NCBI RefSeq assembly: GCF_032854445.1 | Contig: NC_088301.1 | Location: 23,906,226 to 23,970,225, forward strand | Source of the DNA: Liolophura sinensis | Taxonomy: Eukaryota > Mollusca > Polyplacophora > Chitonida > Chitonidae | DNA: 64,000 nucleotides | Reading direction: 5' to 3' | Shown here: positions 55,401-64,000 of the stretch, piece by piece | Position numbering within the stretch: position 1 is the first letter of the stretch | Layout of the letters: every line of letters starts with the position of its first letter | Notes under the pieces: model-generated | Databases searched by the model: none | Seen by the model: the letters and a program-made list of their open reading frames with translations, nothing else | Told to the model about the DNA's origin: nothing | Position numbers and translations under genes: made by a program

Positions 55401-57908
55401 AAATTTCAATTTTCTTCAAATCTTTGCATTGTGACAAACCAAACTATCATTGTCAAACAAACATTACACCTAATTATAAGTACCTGCAAGTAAATTTCAT
55501 ACTCACAAAAGTACATATTTATATTCAAAACAGAGTTATATGAGAGTCCCAACACCTCACTTTCGTGGGCATCCTAGAATTTTTAGAAATTTTTGAAGAC
55601 AAACTTTTGGGCGGCAGAAACGATCTGGCCTCAAAAACTTGCGACAGTGGCGGAATGCACAAATTACCTGTCCCAGGTCGGAATTAAGCTCACACGCTAA
55701 AAGGGCTGAAACTGACCATGTTAAACTTCTCGGACACTACCTAGCTTTGTTCTAATGACCAATTTTGCTTGGATCTGACTGATTCCTCCACCTTACTAGA
55801 TTTTTGTGAAGTGTGACTGCTTTCCTTTCAGAAAAGGTATACACATGTGCATACAGCCCCACCAATGACATTCCCTTAATACATGACATAAATAAGTAAA
55901 TATGAACCTGTGAAATCTATCAAAGGTCGGAGTCACATTGCCTCAACATGGCAGTTATTCAGAATTTAAAAGCTGGTCAGTATTTAATTAAAAATCTAAG
56001 TCAAACATGGATAGTGCCATATCTTCTTGTCTCTCTAACAATACCACGCCTCACTTCGTACTCGCAAGCTAAAAATGACATATAAAATGATTATACAACA
56101 TTCTTCAAAAAAAAAAAAAAAAAAATTCCTAATTACGACAAACACCTTAGCTCATAAGCAATGATGACAATGAACTGTCCTGAAATGAAAACGAACAGGA
56201 AAACGCAGCTAAAATATGCATGTGTGTAGAATGATATAATCTATTTGCACCTGCTTGCACATTAGTGTTGTTGTATATAAACATGGTTACAATTTCCAAC
56301 GCAGCATGCAACAAACAGAAAAAAAAAACCCACAACATGCTGAAATCGTATTGAGTCTACTCACTTCTTAGTCCAAACATAAATGTCAACCAAAGCCCAC
56401 AACATGTGAGCAACATTATGCAAGTATCCTTTTTGTTTTGTCAACATTGGTTTTGCTTGTATTGGTATTATCTGAGTAACCCAGACTCCAATTTCCCATT
56501 CTTTTTCAATTTCAGACACAATTTATGGTAGTGAAATCATCCAATCTTGTTTACTGAGACTAACATAATGCCCATTTTTTTTATAGGCCTATGATATGAT
56601 TCCATTTGCCAGATGGCGTCCTTCACAAGCACCTCTCTATAACCATATATACATGTACATTAACTCCCAACCCATTTTCAAAACATTTTCAACAATCGGA
56701 TTACTGGATGTCATTAAGAAAATGGTTTTAGGGTTTACTGAACAGTATTAATTACATGTATCAATACTTGGATCTTGAAACTCGGAGATAAATTTCTAGG
56801 ACAAGAATATACATGTATGTTACATCCAAAAAATGTAGTCTTACAATTAATAATACAGTTATTATTCTGTAATAATATTGAGGATTAAATCACAACATCA
56901 GGCAGGTCCACTGTGCTGAAAAATCACATAATTTAATTTTGAACAACCAAATTTAACTTCCACTGAGCCCAAATTTACCACTAGTACTACCCACACAAAA
57001 AAATCTATCAAAGAAGTCAAATTCATAATGTTATTACTGATATGTGAAAAGATTGGGGAATATGCCTTAAACCATTTTGAGTGAATACCACATTCAATCT
57101 TATTAAGACGTCTTTTATGCCATTTCATTTTGACCAATTTTGAAAACAAGATACTAATGGCCAGGGTTTTCCAAATGTATATTTTCTCCAACTGGTATTT
57201 ATACACAAAATAACAATTCTAAATATAGGCCCAATTTCAATAATGAGGATTATAATTTTGTTTTTCTTTTTGACATCTGACGTTGAATAATTTGAAAGCA
57301 ATTCCTGTCATATTTCATTATGACAACACTTATGTAACAACATTTTATCAGGTTTCTCTCTAAACTTACATGGTGACAAAACATTTATTTTTAACCTTTG
57401 TAAATCAAGGTATTGTCACTCAAGTATACATGTACATTTGTAATTTATAGGGTGGAGTGACTGGGTCAATTTTATGTATAGAAGACAATATGACAGAGGT
57501 ATCAGTAGCAGCTGTGCCTGAAGTCAAATCCCAGCATTAGACAGCATGTAACATGTGACTGGTGGAACTCAAGACATCTGTAATTCATAAATCAATACTC
57601 CAAGGAGCTAGCACCCTGTTGAAAGTTACAGACCTGTCCTACAGGCCCTGAGCTGGCTCACAAACACATAAACCTTGTATCAAAACATGGTGAAAATAAA
57701 ACATACCCTTTCAGGCCAAACAATGACACTGTCAAAACAGGAAATATCTAACAGGCTGACGTGCATATCTATGCACATACACACACCCAACTTTACATTA
57801 CATAGTAGCTCTCAGTTCAATCCTTATTTGTTTTCTTGACTAAAATATATGCAATGAAAGACTACTGTTAATCCAGGTTGACGTGTGAACAATGTGCCAT
57901 TTCTAGTT
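52466..57908. other. No gene recognised; possible regulatory stretch 54200-54560
   Basis: Mostly AT-rich. 54200-54560 is repeat-free, less AT-biased and rich in TAAT/ATTA words near a caggtaag; it could be a conserved non-coding element. 41125-41215 and 55765-55835 share the words attttgcttg, ctccacctta and tttttgtgaagt, so they belong to one diverged dispersed family. Confidence 0.3.
56365..56416 (-). CDS. Weak candidate first coding exon
   Basis: An ATG with A at -3 followed by 17 codons (MLLTCCGLWLTFMFGLR) and a donor AGAA|GTGAGT. It resembles a signal-peptide exon. It leaves one nt, which would be in phase with dystrobrevin exon 36530-36625, but dystrobrevin is cytoplasmic, so a link is doubtful. 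Short enough to be chance. Confidence 0.15.
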
Positions 57909-58115
57909 GAAATGACCTAAAATTTTGCACAGTTGCACATTTTGCCTAATTCTGAGAGCCCTTTTGATCATACATAAGAATTTTGAAGTTTGTTCAGAAG
58001 GTCGGATGAAATCCTACAGGGAAAATGTAAGATTCAGCATCAAAAGTGACATTTTATGATATTTTCTATGTACCTTCAAAAATGTATTTTTGGGGGCAAA
58101 ATTTTAGGTCCTTTC
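57909..58115. mobile_element. MITE-like element, copy 1
   Basis: About 207 bp with 20-bp terminal inverted repeats, gaaatgacctaaaattttgc at 57909-57928 and its complement with one mismatch at 58096-58115. The interior shares gggaaaatgta and caaaagtgacattttatga with the element at 63539-63694 in opposite orientation. Confidence 0.72.
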
Positions 58116-58138
58116 ACCATATAAGACAGAAGAACTGA

Positions 58139-58260
58139 TTTACTTGATTGGTGTTTAACGCCATGCCCAAATCTATTTTTCTTATAAGCATAAGCATTAT
58201 GCCCGGGGGAAACCAACGACATTCCACAGGTTGCTGTGAGACCTTGCCCACGTATGCCAG
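58139..58260 (-). mobile_element. 5'-truncated SINE with 15-bp target duplication
   Basis: tacttgattggtgtttaacg through ttgcccacgtatgccag. Flanked by agacagaagaactga (58124-58138) and agacagaaggactga (58261-58275), one mismatch. Confidence 0.87.
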
Positions 58261-58410
58261 AGACAGAAGGACTGAATAGGTTCTCATAAATATTAAAAGT
58301 ATCTGTCTTAGTATTTTGTCAGTATGCATGGTCTTTGCTGCTTTCTGTCATACTTTTTGGCTGCCACAGTTATTTGCATCTATTTATAAACACTAACAAT
58401 AAATTTTTCA

Positions 58411-58511
58411 TTATCTGATTGGTGCTCTCCGCTGCACTGGCAAATATTTCACTTATACGACAGCAGCCAGCATTATGGTGGGTGGAAACTGGGCAGAGCA
58501 CAGGGGCAAGC
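58411..58511 (-). mobile_element. 5'-truncated SINE
   Basis: ctgattggtgctctccgctg, tatacgacagcagccagcat, ggtgggtggaaactgggcag. About 400 bp from the HEAT exon. Confidence 0.82.
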
Positions 58512-58910
58512 CTTATAATAAACATACTAAACATTTTCGCATCTGAAAATCAAATCATGAACTCTAAATGAATATACAGAAGTAATGTAACTTTTTATCA
58601 AAGAACAGATTTATTTGAATTTAATGATAAAAAAAGAAAGATTAGTTATCATCAATTACTGTTATTGGCAGCACATGCTCTTGCATTATTACATATGTGT
58701 GTACATATACAAGATGTATCCCTCCTGTGCATGTATGATAAAGAGCATGAATTGATGCATAAGAAATGTAGTTGTACATGACGGCCCTAGCATACGTACA
58801 CACTTCAAAGAGATAGGAACCTCTAAATTCATAATGACACAGTGCTGCTTTGCAGAAATTACCGATATCTATAATGTGCATGTGTTACTTTCTACCATGC
58901 CTACCTTTAG

Positions 58911-59018
58911 ACTGCAACTCCCTGTTGATGTTCTCAATGACAGAAGCGAAGCTGTTAGACTGTCTGTAATCCATGCACTGCGACATGTTGACAGTGATCC
59001 CCAGGCAGCACACCAGAA
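58911..59018 (+). CDS. Exon of a HEAT-repeat protein (unidentified)
   Basis: A 108-bp plus-strand exon with acceptor ctacctttag and a perfect donor CAGAA|GTAAGT. It encodes LQLPVDVLNDRSEAVRLSVI then HALRHVDSDPQAAHQ. The pattern LNDRSEAVRxxxxxAL is the second helix of a HEAT repeat (Asp, then VR, then spaced small hydrophobics). The phase is symmetric (one nt in, two out). Its GC content is above its surroundings. No companion exon was found in 55-64 kb, so the rest of the gene must be on long introns or off the right edge. It runs opposite to dystrobrevin. Which HEAT protein it is cannot be told from one repeat. Confidence 0.6.
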
Positions 59019-60690
59019 GTAAGTATTATACTACAGCCTTAACCACCTGGCTGAGCAGGTATAGAGTATAGGTATATACACAGATAGACAGAGAAGCTAT
59101 CAGCTGTTCACAGTATCCTCCCAGCCTGCTGAGGACATGTGGTCCTGGGTTAGCTGATGTCACAACAGTCTGGCCACTATAAACCCAATAATGATGGGCA
59201 CTCTTCCATGTTTAAACCAATCCAATAAATCTTAGCCACGCCAATGTGTTTTCAATTATGCCAGCCACATGGTATTGATGCAATACAGATCCGACACAGG
59301 CAGTGGTAAACAGGAGGGACTGTTGGTTCATTAGAGAGCTGTCCCTGGTCTGAGGAACACAGTGTGTAGTCGTTCGGAACACGCACAGGCAAGTCTGGCG
59401 TTTAGAGTGAAGCACCCCCTTAATATCACATGTAATCATGGATCACTGGTACTCCAGAGCGTCACAGACAGCAGCAGTGAGCTTTACCCATTATCATATC
59501 TCCGCATCTCTCCATTTAACAGGGCAGCATAAGAGATGTAAGAGACCAGAGGCAGCTCCTATCATTATTCCCCTTACTTATGCCCGATCCCCTACTTAAC
59601 CTTACTGCCTTATCCGGGCAACCTGACTACGTCCTGCTGAGTGCAACAGACGACAACGACACCGTCACGGTGGTTTGTAACCCAATGTATGACCATGTAG
59701 TAGTAGTAGAGATACAACACAACCCACACACCACGACTTCGACTTGGGACACATTCACGGACGTCGTCACAATCAATCTATGTTAATGTATTGGTTTTTC
59801 GTGCTTCTCTCCCTTTCGGATTGGAACTCTTCCCTGGTTTTAAGCTGGGATGATGCCTAGTAATCAGTAATCTTGATTAAAAGTAGAATCGGCAGATACT
59901 CCCACACACAAACCAATTAACTAAAGTCTAGATATACCCAGACCGACAGACAGGCACAAATTAACCCTGTTCTATGCTCTACTTACAATTCAGGTACAAT
60001 GTTCCACAGAATTACTGGACACTGCACAATACCACACATGTAAATTTTTTTTTTCATGTGCGTCTCTTCAATTTAAATTCCAATAAAGCTTCTTACATCT
60101 TTGTCACTTATCACAAATGTTAATGAAACATCAACTCTGATATTCTATGAGAACAACGGATTAGCAGAAATATCCATCTAAACTGTAAAATTTATGACCT
60201 ACCTGTATTAAAGTCCTTTTCAAATTTCATTTTATGATGATGAGTATTATCAACCCTTTTTCACTAAACAATGGTCAATGTGATTTTGCATATACTATAA
60301 TTCATACATCATGTCTACAGTTAAACTACACAAATGTCTACTACAATGCATATCTGTGAAAACCGCTACAGTATACACATGAACATGTCTACTGAAATGA
60401 GGACCTGGCAAAAGACCCGGCGGCATGACTCTCACACCATTTTTATGATGTCAGACGTTCTTTTCCCAGGATATCGTGATGATGGCACAATAAAGACAGA
60501 ACGATGTTTCAGTATAAACTAACAACCCATGTTCTGCTACAATCAATCTTGGATGTAACATTGGCTTGAGGTCCTGCTTGACACTAGCGCCATCTCACAA
60601 GGTTGAAAATAATATGCCACCTCCTCATTCATATATCCACCAAAACATCAAAATAAAACGCATAGATACAGATGATGTATATCGCTATAA
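59019..60690. other. No further exon recognised
   Basis: 59330-59790 is GC-richer and includes a 68-codon plus-strand open frame (59580-59786, PDYVLLSATDDNDTVTVVC) without a known domain or splice sites. It might be regulatory or fossil coding DNA near the HEAT gene. Confidence 0.3.
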
Positions 60691-60702
60691 TATCAAAATA
60701 TA

Positions 60703-60923
60703 TTTATTTGTTTATTTATTTGATTCTCGTTTAATGCCGCACTCAAAACTATTTGACTAATAAAATGGCGCCATTATGGTGGGAGGAAACCGGGCAGAGC
60801 CGGGAGGACACCATTCACAGGTTACTGGCAGACCTTCCCACGAATGGCCACAGAGGAAGTCAGCATGAGCTGGACTTGAACTTACAGCGACCATATTAGT
60901 GGGATGGTCCTGGAGTGCCAACC
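60703..60923 (-). mobile_element. Nearly complete SINE with target duplication
   Basis: Tail, body and part of the tRNA-like head (gagctggacttgaacttaca). Flanked by tatcaaaatata (60691-60702) and tatcagaatata (60924-60935), one mismatch in 12. Confidence 0.88.
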
Positions 60924-61248
60924 TATCAGAATATAAAACATACATGTATATGTACACCAATCTACTGCAACACATGCACATGTCTATAACAGTCACAATA
61001 TGTCTGCGATATTGCCCATGTGTTTGAAGCCACATAAGTTCAATCATTTAACAATTCAATGTCATACAAACGTGTAATATAGACATGTCTACTACAATGA
61101 CAGGAGTCGGCATTATTACATGTACATCTGGTAGCCTCTTTGGCTCAGATGGTTTAAGTACTGCCTTGCTGCAACAATCTGACCCTTGATAAGTGATGTC
61201 ACATGCTAGAAGCCAGCTTTCACTGTCTCCACTAAGGCTTTAAGTGAA

Positions 61249-61382
61249 TTTATTTATTTGATTGATGTTTTACACCATACTCAAGAATATTTCACTTACG
61301 TACTCAAGAGGAAACCGGGCAGAGCCCAGCGGAAGAGGAAGACAGCATGACCTGGACTTGAACTCACACCGACCGCATTGGT
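61249..61382 (-). mobile_element. SINE with internal deletions and 13-bp target duplication
   Basis: ttatttatttgattgatgtt, tactcaagaatatttcactt, then skips to gaggaaaccgggcagagccc and gacctggacttgaactcaca. Flanked by ggctttaagtgaa at 61236-61248 and 61383-61395, perfect. Confidence 0.9.
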
Positions 61383-61467
61383 GGCTTTAAGTGAAGAGGT
61401 TTGTCAGGTACATATACATGTAGCTGGTAAAGGCTGAATATCTACCCCATTTACTCTGGTTTTCCCT

Positions 61468-61737
61468 GGGGCCTCCGTGGCTCAGTTGGTTAGCGCACTA
61501 GCGCAGCGTAATGACCCAGGAGTCTCTCACCAATGCGTTCGCTGTGAGTTCAAGTCCAGCTCATGCTGGCTTCCTCTCCGGCCGTAAGTGGGAAGGTCTG
61601 GCAGCAACCTGCGAATGGTCGTTGGTTTCCTCCGGGCTGCCCGGTTTCCACCCACCATAATGCTGACCGCCATCGTATAAGTGAAATATTCTTGAGTACA
61701 ACGTAAAACATCAATCAAATAAAAATAAATAAATAAC
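61468..61737 (+). mobile_element. Full-length tRNA-headed SINE (reference copy of the window)
   Basis: Starts with a tRNA-like head: ggcctccgtggctcagttgg (A box tggctcagttgg) and a B box gagttcaagtcc at about 61547-61558. The body follows (ctcatgctggcttcctctcc, ggtctggcagcaacctgcga, gcccggtttccacccaccat) and the 3' end cgtataagtgaaatattctt, gagta, then an (aaat)n tail. A short target duplication, ttttccct, is at 61460-61467 and 61741-61748. It resembles the V-SINE type I know from molluscs (RUDI), not verified. Confidence 0.93.
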
Positions 61738-62033
61738 CGATTTTCCCTATCCATAAAACTGAAGTGAAAAATACTTGAGCACTACAAATCAATTAATCAC
61801 TCTCAGATCTAGGGCCCCACTGTATCCATGTAAAAATCGAATGGACATTCAAAAATCGAAAAATTCATTTTTGCCCCGAAGAAATCAAATGGAAAAAGTT
61901 TAAACTAAAGATTGTCTTGACCTGCCACTTTCATTTTTTCAAATAAGGAGACAGTCACAAATTCCTGGACCCAACCCTACATACACATGAGTGACTACTG
62001 AACAAAGATACATGTACATGCATACTGCTACAA

Positions 62034-62053
62034 CAGTGCAGATATCTGCACTG
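62034..62053. repeat. 20-bp perfect palindrome
   Basis: cagtgcagatatctgcactg reads the same on both strands with no spacer. It lies just left of the Tc1-like relic. Confidence 0.9.
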
Positions 62054-62061
62054 CAGAAGAA

Positions 62062-62160
62062 CGTGGAACCTGTTCCAATAGGACAATGAACCAAAACACC
62101 ACACCGTATGGAACGTACGCTACAAAATTGTTCCCTACAGGATTTGGATTCAATTCAAGC
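62062..62160 (+). pseudogene. Tc1-like transposase fragment, broken
   Basis: The frame reads RTWNLFQ-stop-DNEPKHH. This fits the W-x-FQQDNDPKH motif around the second catalytic Asp of Tc1-type DDE transposases; the second Gln codon has become TAG. Only this short part is recognisable, so it is an old relic. Confidence 0.5.
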
Positions 62161-63538
62161 TCGTAAATATTTCTGCCTTGAAACATGAAAAAGTCCAATG
62201 CAATCATAAATTATCTTGTCCGGGCCAGATAATGTTGTCAAAAACCATTAGATTATGCATCAATGATATGAGTGGAAAAGATTGAAGGCATATCGGTATT
62301 CTGAATTCATAAACATTAATTCTCACCACTTTAACATTGGTAAAAGATGAAAATCACCAACACTACAGACCAGTCTAAGTATCGATTAATGTTTCCTCAT
62401 CCTTCCACAATTTCTGACTCCACTGATTAAATGTTTTTGGCCAAAGCTATCTTTGCAACACGCAAAAATAAGCACATGTCCTTCATTTCCAACAATTAAG
62501 GAGAGATTTACATTGAAAAGATCTTCCTACAACCCTATTATGATCTTCAATTCTAAATAATTAAACAGTTCTGAATAAAAGATTGTCATTTATGAGATTT
62601 TATGAGAGCTGGATAGCGATATAATAAATTCATCAACCCTAACATCTCCCCTAATTTCCATAGCAAAATATTTCAGCCTGGGGTGTGTTTGTAATTCTGG
62701 ATCAACAGAATCATCAAAGACTTTTGACAATTTATTTGTGTAATAGAAAATATAGAACACGGAGCATGTGTTGATGTAATTTCAGACTAGAGATGGCGTT
62801 GCTTGTTTACCCCTCTTCGTAGAAATAGGGAATATAAAGGATCACCCCTGCAGATACATATATATACATGCAACACTATACTGGGTAACTGAAGCTCACA
62901 CTGTAACACTCAAAACTGAGGAAAATTTCCATAAAATCTGAAATCTGTAAAAATATAATAAAGGGATGTTCTTCAACAATGGAGTTTCCAGATAACATTT
63001 TTCTTCATGAAAAGATTATGTAACACACAGACACAGTTCCCACAAATGGATCGGTGCAAACCAAGACGCGTCCATAACAGCATTCAGAAGGCGGACATAC
63101 AAAATCCTATCACTTGTTTGCATCACAAAATTTTATCCAAAATTCAATAAAAACATGTACATGTCTATAGGAATCCATATGCTGAAAGGAAAAGAATTAA
63201 AATGCATTCAGTCAAACTTGAGTCATATGATTTGTTGTTGAATGTTTTTCATGTACAAATGCCACATTCCAACCATGTCCTTATCACAAAACTAATGGCC
63301 GTCTGAGAGTCGAAAGAGTATAACAGTGTCAACTTTACATTTATCTGTTCCCTTAAGCAAATAGCCAGCACATCTCTCTAGAGACATTGAAAAACCATCT
63401 ATCTTAAAACCAGGCTGTGCATGGTTCTGCTATGGCTCTGCGTGATGATGTCCTATTACCACGATTGTTGGCTTGAGATGAAAAAATTCTTCTTTTTTTC
63501 TTTCATGCCCAAGCCCTGAATATATCCTACAGTTAACG

Positions 63539-63694
63539 ACCTCAATTTTCACCCACAAATGTGCATTTTTCGAAGCAAATAAATGTCATAAAATGTTACT
63601 TTTGGCACCAAAATATTTTTCCATACATTTTCCCAGTAAGATATCATACAAACATACCTCAAAAATTATGCCATGGGCTAAATTTTAGGTCATT
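63539..63694. mobile_element. MITE-like element, copy 2
   Basis: About 156 bp between gacctcaatttt (63539-63550) and aaattttaggtc (about 63680-63692). The interior matches copy 1 at 57909-58115 in inverted orientation (complement: gggaaaatgta, caaaagtaacattttatga). Confidence 0.6.
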
Positions 63695-63984
63695 TTCTTT
63701 TTCACCAACTGATCACGATTTATACAGTGCACTACAGCTAGATTAGTTGGTGAAAAATTCCATGAAATTATAAATGATTTGCTGTCCTTTAATACTTCCT
63801 ACATTAATTTTCCTTGTTCTACTTAATTAATTTGAGGCTCTTGCTGACTCGTTCATTCACCTAAACCACTGTACTTGTTGAAGCAAATCAGCCTCTCATC
63901 AATTAGGTCAAAACTTCTTATTCAACTCTCAACGAATGCAGGTTTTTGTTGGTAGTTAAGAGGTTATCAGGTACCTGTACTTAC

Positions 63985-64000
63985 CAGTAGCATAGCACAA
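63985..64000 (-). other. Splice donor of a possible exon cut by the window edge
   Basis: The last bases hold, on the minus strand, TGCTACTG|GTAAGTAC, a near-ideal 5' splice site whose exon would continue beyond 64000. If read so that one nt is left over, it is in phase with dystrobrevin exon 36530-36625, so it could be the missing upstream exon. No protein evidence. Confidence 0.25.

Larger units (their letters stand above)
61749..63538. other. No gene recognised apart from the Tc1 relic and palindrome
   Basis: AT-rich sequence with no splice-bounded open frame that I can support. Confidence 0.45.

Noticed and set aside
59580-59786. 68-codon plus-strand open frame near the HEAT exon
   Set aside because: GC-richer than its flanks but no recognised domain or splice sites; left as unexplained.
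61468-61550. tRNA gene at the SINE head
   Set aside because: It has A and B box words but is fused to the SINE body and tail and recurs in other copies, so it is a SINE promoter region, not a tRNA gene.

Overview
The window looks like nuclear DNA of an animal, most probably a mollusc. It is AT-rich, has long introns with GT/AG borders, is crowded with minisatellites, and carries about 20 copies of a tRNA-headed SINE of a type I associate with mollusc genomes. There are no operons and no bacterial-type genes. A run of 200 n at 6439-6638 is an assembly gap.

The recognisable gene is a dystrobrevin, read on the minus strand. Ten coding exons run from 36625 down to 11848. I found each by its protein match and by splice sites that join in phase: 36530-36625, 35055-35135, 34255-34468, 32141-32226, 31083-31234, 29662-29770, 26916-27082, 24114-24250, 23640-23738 and 11848-11950. 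Together they give about 414 residues, covering the two EF-hand regions, the ZZ zinc finger and the conserved segment that leads into the coiled coils. The first exon(s) and the coiled-coil exons were not found and probably lie in unrecognised sequence or outside the window. The ninth intron is 11.7 kb and contains a same-strand 391-codon ORF (15090-16265). A splice donor at its end would join it in phase to the tenth exon, so it may be an alternative first exon of a short dystrobrevin form, or a nested gene.

Region by region: 1-830 is a 40-bp tandem array; 840-7140 is mostly empty apart from the gap and one possible membrane-protein exon; 7141-9930 holds two minisatellites, one interrupted by a SINE; 11848-36625 is the dystrobrevin body with its intronic arrays (28-bp at 20.8-22.6 kb, 46-bp then 29-bp at 27.1-29.1 kb, 53-bp at 36.6-36.96 kb); 37-64 kb is intergenic or 5' intronic DNA with more minisatellites, SINEs, several inverted-repeat elements, a Tc1-like relic, and one good plus-strand exon of a HEAT-repeat protein at 58911-59018.

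The most unusual signal is that two introns of dystrobrevin carry tandem arrays whose unit includes the downstream exon's 3' splice site and first exon bases. The real splice acceptor is therefore the last of many near-copies. In the larger case the 46-bp unit appears to have lost 17 bp to give the 29-bp unit that then expanded to about 45 copies, most of which keep an AG acceptor-like site.
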